In this document: piece by piece, positions 37,901 to 46,115 of the stretch
Position numbering within the stretch: the stretch's first letter is position 1
How the letters are laid out: the number at the start of each line of letters is the position of its first letter
DNA from: an uncultured Bacteroidales bacterium
GTDB lineage: Bacteria > Bacteroidota > Bacteroidia > Bacteroidales > UBA3663
Length of the DNA stretch: 64,000 nucleotides
Assembly: GCA_905235375.1 (NCBI GenBank)
Contig: CAJOLH010000013.1
Span: forward strand, 1 to 64,000
Direction of reading: 5' to 3'
The notes under the pieces: model-generated
The model's input: only the letters and a program-made list of their open reading frames with translations
Told to the model about the DNA's origin: nothing
Databases searched by the model: none
Translations under genes and position numbers: made by a program

Positions 37901-38559
37901 TCTGCTCCGCTGACCTCCAGAATCTGTCGTATTTTGGAAGCAAGAAGGTTCAGGTCGAACTCCTTGAAACTATGGCACACATTCATAATCTCGAAGTATG
38001 AATCTGTGTGGTTCATCTTGACGCAGCCGATGCTGTTGCTCGTCATCGCAGTGCCGATGACGTCGGTTCGCATCTCAAGGGGACCAGTCGGGATGCCGTT
38101 CAGGTCGGCAAGGAGGCAGCGCGTCGAAAGTTCATCGATGACGTTGCCATGCCAGACGGCTTTGTCGAGCAGCACTTCGACATCCGGGTCGGTGACTCCA
38201 TATTGCGCCTGCAATGCGCAAGAGCCTTGAATCATGATGTCCTTGAAATCCTGCTCCATCTCAGAAGGAATAGCGACAAGGGCTTCGGCGTTCGCAGGTA
38301 TTGTGTCGGCTGCATCGCCACCTTCAAAACGAACCAGATAGAGCGCTACGTGCTGATGCTGGATGCTCACCTGAAGCAGATTGGCTAGAACCTTGATGCA
38401 ATTTGCCCGCTGCTTGACGATATCTGCTTCGGCATCGCCCCCCAATCCTCCGCTCACGCGTACCTTATAATATATATAATCCTTGGGAGCACGTATCTCG
38501 TGAAAGGGAAGTTGTGCGTGTAGGGTTATTTGTCCGTTGCTATAATTCTGTGTGTCCAT
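37885..38559 (-). CDS. PepD (M20) lid-domain-like protein without catalytic domain
   Basis: The 224-residue product (ATG 38559) resembles only the middle lid/dimerisation domain of aminoacyl-histidine dipeptidase PepD. Examples are VSGGLGGDAEADIVKQRANCIKVLANLL (compare GGHSGxDIHxGRANAN in PepD), LVRFEGGDAADTIPANAEALVAIP and the C-terminal LASKIRQILEVSGAEI. The metal-binding halves of M20 peptidases are absent, and so is the conserved GGHSG histidine. The track start at 38715 spans the promoter; ATG 38559 lies 20 bases behind it. Function unknown; it heads the transcript with galM and the AEC gene. The homology was recognised by eye and needs a profile search. Confidence 0.6.
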   Translation of the reverse strand: MDTQNYSNGQITLHAQLPFHEIRAPKDYIYYKVRVSGGLGGDAEADIVKQRANCIKVLANLLQVSIQHQHVALYLVRFEGGDAADTIPANAEALVAIPSEMEQDFKDIMIQGSCALQAQYGVTDPDVEVLLDKAVWHGNVIDELSTRCLLADLNGIPTGPLEMRTDVIGTAMTSNSIGCVKMNHTDSYFEIMNVCHSFKEFDLNLLASKIRQILEVSGAEITKC

Positions 38560-38578
38560 TTTCTTCTGTTTTATGGGG

Positions 38579-38610
38579 CAAAGATAGGGTAATTTTTTAT
38601 AAAAAGCAAA
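38579..38610 (-). promoter_or_regulatory. Promoter of the PepD-lid/galM/AEC unit
   Basis: Minus-strand TTTG (38607-38610), 20 bases, TATCTTTG (38579-38586), then 19 bases to the ATG. It is divergent from the next promoter with only 15 bases between them. Confidence 0.85.
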
Positions 38611-38625
38611 AAACGATGCCAATTT

Positions 38626-38657
38626 ATTGCATTTCACGAAATATTTGTGTATCTTTG
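38626..38657 (+). promoter_or_regulatory. Promoter of the LacX-type epimerase gene
   Basis: ATTG (38626-38629), 20 bases, TATCTTTG (38650-38657), 26 bases before the ATG at 38684. Confidence 0.75.
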
Positions 38658-38683
38658 CCGCAGAAATATAAATTATTGGACTT

Positions 38684-39655
38684 ATGAAAAACATAACAAA
38701 CGGAATTGTCACCATTCAGGTGGCAGAGCATGGCGCCGAATTGTCATCGCTTGTTTTGAATGCTACTGGTCGCGAATATCTTTGGCAGGCTGACCCAGCC
38801 TTCTGGAAACGTCATTCGCCCGTTCTTTTCCCCATCGTCGGTTCGGTTTGGAATGGCGAATATCGCAGTGCAGGTCCTGGTGCAGCATCCGATGCTGAGC
38901 CACAGACCTACAAGTTGGGTCAGCATGGTTTCGCACGCGATATGGACTTCACGCTTCTCAGCGATGCTCCCGATGCCGATGGCAACCCACAGCTGATGTT
39001 CGTGCTGGAGTCGAACGAAGAGACTTTGAAGAAGTATCCTTACGCTTTCCGCCTTGAGATCGGTTATCGATTGGTAGGACGTAGCGTTGAGGTGATTTGG
39101 CGTGTCATCAATCCTGACAAGGCGAACGAACTGAAGTTCCAGATTGGAGCGCATCCCGCCTTCTATTGGCCGCTGTTAAGCAACGATGATGTGGCAGCAG
39201 GTGTCGCAAGACAGAACGAAGTGCTGGCGCAAAGCATAGAACGCGGCTTTTTCAGGCTCAGCACAGGAGCAATTGCGTTTAAGAAGAGTGTCATCACCGA
39301 AAAAGGATGCGTCGATCCTGCACAAAGTGCCTTGGTTCAGATGGACGCCGATGGCTATCTGCCGCTTACTACGTCATCCTTCAATCAGGATGCGCTCATC
39401 TTCGAGCATAGTCAGGCACCCATTGTGACGTTGTGCGATAACGACCGCAAACCCTATCTTACGCTCAAGAGCGAAGCTCCGCTCATGGGACTGTGGTCAC
39501 CTCCGGGAAAGAACGCACCTTTCGTTTGCATCGAACCGTGGTACGGACGTTGCGACCGTGTGCATTATGACGGCACGTACGAAGAGAAGGACTGGATTCA
39601 GACACTACCACCTTCGGGTACATTTGAAGCACGATACCAGATCGTGATTGAATAA
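38684..39655 (+). CDS. Aldose 1-epimerase family protein (LacX-like)
   Basis: Cytoplasmic galactose-mutarotase-fold protein of the LacX group. The 323-residue protein lacks a signal peptide and has AEHGAELSSLVLNATGREYLWQADPAFWKRHSPVLFPIVGSV near the start, QIGAHPAFYWPL (catalytic-type His), and ICIEPWYGRCDR near the end. It is only distantly similar to the secreted GalM encoded divergently next door. The sugar or sugar-phosphate it acts on is unknown. A strong bidirectional terminator follows. Confidence 0.87.
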   Translation: MKNITNGIVTIQVAEHGAELSSLVLNATGREYLWQADPAFWKRHSPVLFPIVGSVWNGEYRSAGPGAASDAEPQTYKLGQHGFARDMDFTLLSDAPDADGNPQLMFVLESNEETLKKYPYAFRLEIGYRLVGRSVEVIWRVINPDKANELKFQIGAHPAFYWPLLSNDDVAAGVARQNEVLAQSIERGFFRLSTGAIAFKKSVITEKGCVDPAQSALVQMDADGYLPLTTSSFNQDALIFEHSQAPIVTLCDNDRKPYLTLKSEAPLMGLWSPPGKNAPFVCIEPWYGRCDRVHYDGTYEEKDWIQTLPPSGTFEARYQIVIE

Positions 39656-39682
39656 ATCTCAAAAGGTGCGAGCATGGTAATA

Positions 39683-39730
39683 TAATATGACAAAGGCGAC
39701 TCATTTTCTTGAGCTGCCTTTGTCATATTA
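39683..39730. terminator. Bidirectional terminator
   Basis: TAATATGACAAAGGC and GCCTTTGTCATATTA are perfect 15-base arms, and an inner ACTCA...TGAG(C)T extends the stem. Placed between convergent genes, it can end both. Confidence 0.85.
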
Positions 39731-39750
39731 TTAATAACCTCGGTGTGAGT

Positions 39751-41415
39751 TTACAGCAGGAAAAGCAGGAGCACCTGAATGATGACTACGCGGAGGAACA
39801 TGCCGAGCGGATAGACTGTGGCATAGCTGACGGCGGGAGCATCGCCCTCGACGCTGTCATTGGCGTAGGTGAGCGCCATGGGGTTGGCCATGCTGCCGCA
39901 CAACGTGCCGTAGATGGTACCGAGGTCCATCTTGCCCCATTTGAGACACCAGATGGCGATGAGCAATACGGGAATCACCGTGATGAGGAAGCCTAAGAAG
40001 ATCCAAAGTGCGCCCTCGGGACGAAGCATCGTGCTGATAAAGTCAGGACCCGAATCAAGGCCGAGACAGGCAAGATAGAGCGACAGGCCGACACCGCGCA
40101 ACATCAGGTTGGCCGAACGGGTGGTATAGGTGCGCAGATGCAGTCGCGAGCCATAGGCTCCCATAAGGATGCCGGCAATGATGGGGCCACCAGCCAGACC
40201 AAGTCGAACGGGGAGGTTGACACCTGGCACGAAGATGGGGATGCTGCCCAACATCAGACCCAGGGTGATGCCTACGAAGATGGATGCGAGGTTGGGATCC
40301 TTGAGCGACTGGTTGGCATTGCCGAGCTCGGCTTCAGCTTTTGCGATGTCTTCGGCGCGACCCACGACGGTGAGGCGGTCGCCGTATTGCAGTACCAGAT
40401 TGGGCGTGGCAAGCAGGTTGAGTCCCATGCGTCCCACACGGCTCACATTCAGTTTGTAACGGTTGTGGAGGCGCAACGAACCCAATTTGCGGCCATTGGC
40501 CGAGCTCTGCGTGATGATGATCTTCTTCGAAATGAGTTGCCCGTCGAGGTGATCCCAATCGACATCCTTGCGGTTCCAATCCTGGCTCTTGTCCTGCAGG
40601 CCGAAAAGCACGGTGAGCTGAGGCAGATACTGCTCCTCGGTGACAACCATCAGCCGGTCGTTGGCTTGCAGGCTTGTTTCGCCGACGGGACTCAACGTCG
40701 TGTCGGCATCGCGCCAGATGCGCGAGATGATGAACTTGGCAGGTGTGAGGGTTACGACATCCTTCAGCTTTTGGTCGAAGAGGGCAGGGTTCTTGACTTG
40801 GAATGTGGCGAAATACGGCTCCTTGCCATCGTCCTGAGGCGGGTGGTTGGCCTGTTGCGCAATACGCAGTTTGTTGAGGAACGCCATGGCCAGGATGACG
40901 CCAACTACACCCAACGGGTAGGTGACGGCGCAACCCAGTGCCGAACTGCGTGAGTCGATGCCGAGTTGTGTGAGTGTCTGTTGGGCAGCGGCAAGAGCGG
41001 GCGTGTTGGTGACAGCGCCACTCAAGATGCCTGCCATGTCGGCTATCGGTACGCTGCAAGCGTAGGCCAGGCCGACGGCAAAAGCTGTGCCCAGCAGGAC
41101 GTTGGCAGTACTGATGACGTTGAGCCGGATGCCTTCGCCCTTAAAGGTGGCAAAGAATCCAGGGCCGACCTGCAAGCCGACCTCATAGACGAAGATTACA
41201 AGTCCGAAGCTTTGGGCAAACTTCAGCATCTGTGGGTCGATGGCAAAGCCAAGGCTTCCGGCCATGATGCCCACAAAGAAGACGAAGGTGGCTCCTAAGG
41301 ATATTCCTGCCACCCGTATCTTTCCCAATGCAGTGCCGAGGGCAATGATGGAGGCAAGGACGACGGTGGCCTGTATAGGTGAATGAATATTGAAGAGCTC
41401 GTTTAGCCAATCCAT
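39751..41415 (-). CDS. YidE/YbjL-duplication putative transporter with RCK_C domains
   Basis: AspT/YidE-type inner-membrane protein, possibly an anion or amino-acid exchanger. The 554-residue protein has two five- to six-helix halves (about 15-190 and 385-550), each with glycine-rich motifs (SGAVTNTPALAAAQQTL; GTLCGSMANPMALTYAND). Between them stand two TrkA_C/RCK_C domains (about 200-365) with PVGETSLQANDRLMVV and LQYGDRLTVVGRAEDI. Length and layout are typical. The substrate is unknown for the group. It lies downstream of the acyl-CoA dehydrogenase gene on the same strand, beyond a hairpin. Confidence 0.88.
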   Translation of the reverse strand: MDWLNELFNIHSPIQATVVLASIIALGTALGKIRVAGISLGATFVFFVGIMAGSLGFAIDPQMLKFAQSFGLVIFVYEVGLQVGPGFFATFKGEGIRLNVISTANVLLGTAFAVGLAYACSVPIADMAGILSGAVTNTPALAAAQQTLTQLGIDSRSSALGCAVTYPLGVVGVILAMAFLNKLRIAQQANHPPQDDGKEPYFATFQVKNPALFDQKLKDVVTLTPAKFIISRIWRDADTTLSPVGETSLQANDRLMVVTEEQYLPQLTVLFGLQDKSQDWNRKDVDWDHLDGQLISKKIIITQSSANGRKLGSLRLHNRYKLNVSRVGRMGLNLLATPNLVLQYGDRLTVVGRAEDIAKAEAELGNANQSLKDPNLASIFVGITLGLMLGSIPIFVPGVNLPVRLGLAGGPIIAGILMGAYGSRLHLRTYTTRSANLMLRGVGLSLYLACLGLDSGPDFISTMLRPEGALWIFLGFLITVIPVLLIAIWCLKWGKMDLGTIYGTLCGSMANPMALTYANDSVEGDAPAVSYATVYPLGMFLRVVIIQVLLLFLL

Positions 41416-41435
41416 GATATTAGCTATAGAGAGGT

Positions 41436-41482
41436 CGCTGCGCTCAAAATCCTAATGTTAAGATCTTGAGCGCAGCGGTCTT
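41436..41482. terminator. Hairpin between the acyl-CoA dehydrogenase and transporter genes
   Basis: CGCTGCGCTCAA (41436-41447) and TTGAGCGCAGCG (41466-41477) are perfect arms around 18 bases. The T-run (TCTTTTT) follows on the plus strand, not in the direction of the minus-strand genes, so it may act as a processing or regulatory stem rather than a terminator. Confidence 0.5.
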
Positions 41483-41491
41483 TTTAGTCAA

Positions 41492-43204
41492 TTACTTGCG
41501 GTAGTTCTCGAGGTCGGCAGGCTGAGCGTCGGCCACGAAGTCGGCGTGCTTCTCTACCTCGGCAGCAGCGTAGCGCACATAGACCTTGGCGCTCTTCTCG
41601 AAGAGGTCGGGGCACTGGGTGGCGTTGCGGAGGATGAGGATGCTCATCACAGTGAGGGCAGCCATCTCGTAGAGGTGACGTGAGCAGAAGTCCTTGAACT
41701 CGTCATCCTTCAGGTCAACAACCTTGGCGACGGCAGCATTGTACTTCTCGAACATCTTCACGACACGCTCCTTGAGGCCAGCATACTGCTCGGCTATCTC
41801 GGTCTCGGCCAGCAGGTCGTTGATGACCTCGCTGTAGAAGCCGTTGGTGACATAGCGGATGGCAGCAACGGTCTGGAGCTGTGTGGTGCCCTCGTAGATC
41901 GAAGTGATACGGGCATCGCGATAGAGTCGCTGGCAGGCATATTCGAGCATGAAGCCCGATCCACCGTGTATCTGGATACAGTCGTAGGTGTTCTGGTTGG
42001 CATACTCCGAGTTCATGCCCTTGGCGAGTGGGGTGAAGCTGTCGGCGAGTTTGCTGTACTTCTTGAGTTCCTTCTTCTCCTCGGGAGTGAGCTTGCGCTC
42101 GCGTTCGATGTCCTCAAGGCACTTGTAGATATCGACGTAGCGGGCTGTCTGGTAGAGCAGGGCACGACCGGCATCGAGCTTGGCCTTCATGATGGCGAGC
42201 ATGTCATAGACGGCTGGGAAGTTGATGATCTCCTTGCCGAACTGACGGCGATCCTTGGCGTAGGCCAGACCTTCTTCGTAGGCGGCTGCCGAGATGCCGA
42301 CCGATTGGGCAGCAATGCCGAGGCGCGCACCGTTCATCAGGGCCATGACGTACTTGATGAGGCCCAGTTTGCGGCTTCCGCAAAGTTCGGCGTGTGCATT
42401 CTTATAGACGAGCTCGCAGGTAGGTGAGCCGTGTATGCCGAGTTTGTTCTCGATGCGGCGCACGTTGACGCCACCCTGCCGCTTGTCGTAGATGAACATC
42501 GACAGGCCGCGTCCGTCCTTGGTGCCTTCCTCCGAACGAGCCAGTACGAGGTGGATGTCGGAGTCACCATTGGTGATGAAGCGCTTGCAGCCGTTGAGCA
42601 GCCAGCAGTTGTCCTCTTCGCTCCAGGTGGCCTTGAGCATGACGCTCTGCAGGTCGGAACCGGCATCGGGCTCGGTGAGGTCCATCGACATGGTCTCGCC
42701 GGCGCAGACGCGTGGAACGAAACGTTGGCGCTGGTCTTCGTCGCCGAACTCATAAAGAGTTTCGATGCAGTCCTGCAGCGACCAGATGTTCTCGAAGCCG
42801 GCATCTGCCGAGGCAATCATCTCATTGATGATGGTGTAGGCGGTGCAGGGGAGGTTGAGACCACCGTAACGGCGGGGCATGGTGACGCCGCAGAGACCGG
42901 CCTTGACGGTGGCGTCAAGGTTCTCGTAAGTCTTCGAAGCGTAGCGTACACGACCGTTCTCGCAGTGAGGACCTTCGGCATCGACTGCCTCGGCGTTGGG
43001 TGCGATGATGTTGGCGCAGATATCGCCTGTAAGTTCGCAGACGCGATCGTAGGAATCGAGGGCATCCTCAAAGTCCTGGGGAGCATAGTCGTAGGCATCC
43101 TTGTCGGCAAAGTCGCGCTCCTTGAGCTCAACGATGCGCTTCATCAACGGATTATTCTCAAGCTCGAACTTCAGTTCGGGATGATCGCTATAATAGTTAG
43201 CCAT
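41492..43204 (-). CDS. Acyl-CoA dehydrogenase, long form
   Basis: FAD enzyme oxidising an acyl-CoA to the 2-enoyl-CoA and passing electrons to EtfAB. The 570-residue protein is longer than short-chain types (about 380) and has an extra N-terminal segment and a C-terminal helical extension. Visible motifs are DLTEPDAGSDLQSVMLKAT (FAD-domain), NGCKRFITNGDSD, RRQFGKEIINFPAVYDMLA, IQIHGGSGFMLEYACQRLYRDARITSIYEGTTQLQ; the Glu in YEGT (near 437) is the likely base. It is the last gene of etfB-etfA-small protein-acd. The natural acyl-CoA cannot be told from the sequence. Confidence 0.9.
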   Translation of the reverse strand: MANYYSDHPELKFELENNPLMKRIVELKERDFADKDAYDYAPQDFEDALDSYDRVCELTGDICANIIAPNAEAVDAEGPHCENGRVRYASKTYENLDATVKAGLCGVTMPRRYGGLNLPCTAYTIINEMIASADAGFENIWSLQDCIETLYEFGDEDQRQRFVPRVCAGETMSMDLTEPDAGSDLQSVMLKATWSEEDNCWLLNGCKRFITNGDSDIHLVLARSEEGTKDGRGLSMFIYDKRQGGVNVRRIENKLGIHGSPTCELVYKNAHAELCGSRKLGLIKYVMALMNGARLGIAAQSVGISAAAYEEGLAYAKDRRQFGKEIINFPAVYDMLAIMKAKLDAGRALLYQTARYVDIYKCLEDIERERKLTPEEKKELKKYSKLADSFTPLAKGMNSEYANQNTYDCIQIHGGSGFMLEYACQRLYRDARITSIYEGTTQLQTVAAIRYVTNGFYSEVINDLLAETEIAEQYAGLKERVVKMFEKYNAAVAKVVDLKDDEFKDFCSRHLYEMAALTVMSILILRNATQCPDLFEKSAKVYVRYAAAEVEKHADFVADAQPADLENYRK

Positions 43205-43213
43205 ATTTTCCTT

Positions 43214-43405
43214 TTATTTTTCTTTTGGATTTTTAAGATCTTTATATGCCTCATAGGTTTGGTAGATAAACCAGCAGGCCAAAAGGATGTTCCATACTTT
43301 GGCAAAGGTGTGCTTGGGAGTGTCTGCCTCCAGATCGTATGCACACCATATCAAGCCTACTGTTAAAACCAAATAGATTATGAAGCAAATAGTCTCAGTC
43401 TTCAT
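43214..43405 (-). CDS. Small two-helix membrane protein in the etf operon
   Basis: The 63-residue protein has a hydrophobic helix (ICFIIYLVLTVGLIWCAYDL, about 6-25), a short acidic/His loop (EADTPKHTFAK) and a second amphipathic or membrane helix (VWNILLACWFIYQTYEAY), ending in a Lys-rich tail. It starts one base after the etfA stop and ends nine bases before the acyl-CoA dehydrogenase start, so it is surely an operon member. I do not recognise the family. A role in bringing Etf or the dehydrogenase to the membrane is only a guess. Confidence 0.7.
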   Translation of the reverse strand: MKTETICFIIYLVLTVGLIWCAYDLEADTPKHTFAKVWNILLACWFIYQTYEAYKDLKNPKEK

Positions 43406-43406
43406 C

Positions 43407-44450
43407 TTACTTCGAATTCTTCTTATAGTACTTAATCATCTTGGGAATAACTTCCTCGACGGTACCGTTGATGACGTAGTCGGCGATGGTGTTGATGGGA
43501 GCGTTGGGGTCGTTGTTGATCGAGATAATGATACCCGACTCCTGCATACCGGCGATGTGCTGGATCTGGCCGGAGATACCGCAAGCGATATATACCTTTG
43601 GACGAACGGTGACACCCGTCTGACCAATCTGACGGTCGTGATCGACGAAACCGGCATCGACGGCAGCACGGCTGGCGCCTACCTCGGCATGGATCTCCTT
43701 GGCCAGGTCGAAGAGCATATCGAAGTTCTCCTTCGAGCCCATGCCGTAACCACCGGAAACGATGATGGAAGCACCCTTGAGGTTGTGCTTGGCTTTCTCG
43801 ACGTGACGGTCGAGGACGCGCACCACGTATTCGGTTTCGGGAACATATTTGGCTACATCATGACGGATTACTTCGCCCTTGTAGTTCTCATCGAGTACCT
43901 CTTTCTTCATCACACCTTCGCGCACGGTAGCCATCTGTGGACGATGCTCGGGGTTGACAATGGTGGCAACAATGTTTCCACCAAAGGCAGGACGAATCTG
44001 ATAGAGCTTGTTCTCGTAATGCTTGGTGATGGGCTTCTTGTTCTCATCGAAGCCTACATTCATGTCAAACTCGCCGATCTCGAGTTCGGTGCAGTCGGCG
44101 GTGAGGCCGCTGAAGAGGGCAGACGAAACGCGCGGGCCGAGGTCGCGGCCTACTACGTCGGCACCCATCAGGCAGATCTGGGGATCCTCTTCCTTGAAGA
44201 GGTTGACGAGAATGGCGGTGTGGGGATTGGAAGTGTAGGGGAAGAGACCTGGAGCGTCGAAGACGTGTACGCGGTCAACACCATACTTCATCACCTGGTT
44301 CTCGATACCATCGAGGCCAGAGCCGGCGCAGACACACTCCAACTGTACGCCAAGAGTATTGGCGAGCTTGCGACCTTTGGTCAGGAGTTCGAGGCTGACG
44401 TCCTTGACGGTCTTGCCTTCGATTTCGCAATATACAAATACGCTGTTCAT
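43407..44450 (-). CDS. etfA: Electron transfer flavoprotein subunit alpha
   Basis: EtfA with EtfB carries electrons between acyl-CoA dehydrogenase and a further acceptor. The 347-residue protein (ATG 44450) begins MNSVFVYCEIEGKTVKDVSLELLTKGRKLA and holds the C-terminal FAD-binding domain with SGGYGMGSKENFDMLF, VGASRAAVDAGFVDHDRQIGQTGVTVRPKVYIACGISGQIQHIAGMQ and SINNDPNAPI. The track start at 44525 reads back through the hairpins into etfB. It is 67 bases downstream of etfB and coupled to the small membrane protein gene. Confidence 0.94.
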   Translation of the reverse strand: MNSVFVYCEIEGKTVKDVSLELLTKGRKLANTLGVQLECVCAGSGLDGIENQVMKYGVDRVHVFDAPGLFPYTSNPHTAILVNLFKEEDPQICLMGADVVGRDLGPRVSSALFSGLTADCTELEIGEFDMNVGFDENKKPITKHYENKLYQIRPAFGGNIVATIVNPEHRPQMATVREGVMKKEVLDENYKGEVIRHDVAKYVPETEYVVRVLDRHVEKAKHNLKGASIIVSGGYGMGSKENFDMLFDLAKEIHAEVGASRAAVDAGFVDHDRQIGQTGVTVRPKVYIACGISGQIQHIAGMQESGIIISINNDPNAPINTIADYVINGTVEEVIPKMIKYYKKNSK

Positions 44451-44466
44451 TTTTAATTTTTTTTTC

Positions 44467-44519
44467 GGCAAAGGCCGCCCCACAGAAGTGGGGCCCCAAA
44501 TGCCTGTTAACAGGCATTT
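44467..44519 (-). promoter_or_regulatory. Three consecutive hairpins between etfB and etfA
   Basis: In transcript order: AAATGCCTGTT/AACAGGCATTT (44498-44519, perfect palindrome, contains the etfB stop), GCCCCAC-TTCT-GTGGGGC (44477-44494 as read on the minus strand) and CGGC-CTTT-GCCG (44467-44478). No U-run follows, so they probably tune stability or translation rather than end transcription. Confidence 0.6.
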
Positions 44520-45399
44520 AGCCAATAATCTTATCGTTCAACAATTCTACAATCAGTCCCTCCACGTCGGCATCGCTGCTGGTGAGGGTCTTGCTCTCCT
44601 TGGCCTTGAAGACGATGTTCTTCACGGTCTTCACATTGGTCGGAGAGCCGGTCTTGCCCACCTGCTTCATGTCGGCATTGATGTCGGCAGCACCCCACTG
44701 GGTGATGTTGAGGTAAGGCTTGGCAGCAATGGCTTCAGCCAATTTCTCGGCCTGTTCGGGCGTGCGCTCGGCAGGAGCTGTAGCGTTCTTGTACTTCATG
44801 ACACGCTTGGCGTTGCGTGGACGGCAGGGAGCAGCCGAACCATTCACGGTGACAACGAGTGGGAGAGGAGCCTCAACGGTCTCAACACCACCGTCGATGT
44901 GACGCTTGATGACGACCTTCTTGGCTTCAGGGTCAAGGTTGAGGATTTCTTCGGCGTAGGTCACTTGGGTCAGACCCAGTTTCTCTGCCACCTGAGGACC
45001 TACCTGTGCCGTGTCGCCGTCGATGGCCTGACGACCGCCAAGGATGATGTCGAATCCTCCAATCTTTCTAATAGCTTGGGCAATAGTGTAAGAGGTAGCA
45101 AGGGTATCGGCGCCGCCGAGACAGCGGTCGGTGATTACATAACCGGCATCAGCGCCACGATAGAGCGCTTCACGAATAACCTCAGCAGACTTGGGGAGAC
45201 CCATGGTAACGACCGAAACAGTGGAACCAGGGAACTGCTCCTTGAGGCGAAGCGCCTGCTCGAGTGCATTGAGGTCATCGGGATTGAAGACTGCAGGAAG
45301 GGCAGCACGATTGACGGTGCCTTCGGGAGTCATGGCGTCAGGACCCACATTGCGGGTGTCGGGTACCTGCTTGGCAAGTACGATAATCTTTAGTGCCAT
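44518..45399 (-). CDS. etfB: Electron transfer flavoprotein subunit beta
   Basis: EtfB binds AMP or, in bifurcating forms, a second FAD. The 293-residue protein begins MALKIIVLAKQVPDTRNVGPDAMTPEGTVNRAALPAVFNPDDLNALEQALRLKE and has CLGGADTLATSYTIAQAIRKIGGFDIILGGRQAIDGDTAQVGPQVAEKLGL, the nucleotide-binding loop. The GRQAIDGDTAQVGP stretch resembles that of anaerobe Etf proteins, but I cannot decide on bifurcation from sequence alone. It is the first gene of the operon, 85 bases behind a clear promoter. Confidence 0.94.
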   Translation of the reverse strand: MALKIIVLAKQVPDTRNVGPDAMTPEGTVNRAALPAVFNPDDLNALEQALRLKEQFPGSTVSVVTMGLPKSAEVIREALYRGADAGYVITDRCLGGADTLATSYTIAQAIRKIGGFDIILGGRQAIDGDTAQVGPQVAEKLGLTQVTYAEEILNLDPEAKKVVIKRHIDGGVETVEAPLPLVVTVNGSAAPCRPRNAKRVMKYKNATAPAERTPEQAEKLAEAIAAKPYLNITQWGAADINADMKQVGKTGSPTNVKTVKNIVFKAKESKTLTSSDADVEGLIVELLNDKIIG

Positions 45400-45483
45400 A
45401 AATTAAATAATGTATATTTAAATTGTTTCTTTGTTGTTTCTTCTTTTTTGAATAATGACAATGATTGTTCTAAATAATCGATG

Positions 45484-45514
45484 CAAAGGTATAGAAAAAA
45501 AACGAGCCTGCAAA
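45484..45514 (-). promoter_or_regulatory. Promoter of the etf operon
   Basis: Minus-strand TTTG (45511-45514), 19 bases, TACCTTTG (45484-45491). The predicted leader is about 80 bases. Confidence 0.75.
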
Positions 45515-45661
45515 GCGATTGATTCGAAATTCAGCGGGTTATCCCTCCAAAATGCCCGATTTTGATACTTTTGGAACGTAGATAATGCACAATTTTGCGA
45601 AAAGTGTGCATCTATTTTGTCGGAAAACTGCTTCGAAAACGAAATGAGTGATTCATGTTCG

Positions 45662-46115
45662 TGCCATGACCAATCTCGGCCAAGAAAGGTCATGCTCCTG
45701 TAGAAGAATAACCAATTTTGGCCAAGAAAGGTTATGCTCCTACAGAAGAATAACCAATTTTGGCCAAGAAAGGTTATGCCTCTATCGAAGCAAGCATTCT
45801 CACGGCCGACAGAGTGCTTTTTCCGATTGGAGCATACCCATTTTTAGCCAGGAAAGGTCATGCTCTCACCGAAGAATAACCAATCCTGGCCAAGAAAGGT
45901 TATGCCTCCATCGAAGCAAGTACTATCTCGGCCGACAGAGTGCTCTATCCAGTCGGAGCATACCCAATTTCGGCCAAGAAAGGTCATGCCTTCAGCGTGG
46001 CATAACGATTTCAAGTATCAAATCTGTATGCTTCAATCTTCGCATACCTAATCTTGGCCAAGAAAGGTCATGCTCCCGCAGAAGAATAACCAATCTTGGC
46101 CAAAAAAGGTTATGC
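45662..46115. repeat. Tandem array of eleven ~42-bp hairpin-forming units
   Basis: Units recur every 41-44 bp. Type A: (G)CAT(G)ACC-loop-GGTCATG(C), at 45665, 45832, 45958 and 46042. Type B: ATAACC-loop-GGTTAT, at 45708, 45750, 45876 and 46086. Loops of A and B hold GGCCAAGAAA. Type C: AAGCATTCT-loop-AGAGTGCTT near 45792 and a variant at 45918, loop with GGCCGAC. One unit (46000-46031) has unrelated sequence but again pairs (GCATA/TATGC and GATTT/AAATC). Order is A-B-B-C-A-B-C-A-D-A-B. It fills most of the gap between etfB and asd. The 14-codon frame it leaves open (45648-46145) is judged a by-product. Confidence 0.85.

Noticed and set aside
38684-39655. Duplicate of galM
   Set aside because: It is a LacX-type protein with different motifs and no signal peptide, only distantly related to the secreted GalM across the divergent promoter.
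43380-44456. 358-codon ORF antisense to etfA, and a similar one (44359-45393) antisense to etfB
   Set aside because: Both lie opposite well-recognised Etf subunits and run across the intercistronic hairpins; they are shadows.
45662-46115. CRISPR array
   Set aside because: Units are contiguous with no unique spacers of constant size, several unit types alternate, and no cas gene is nearby.
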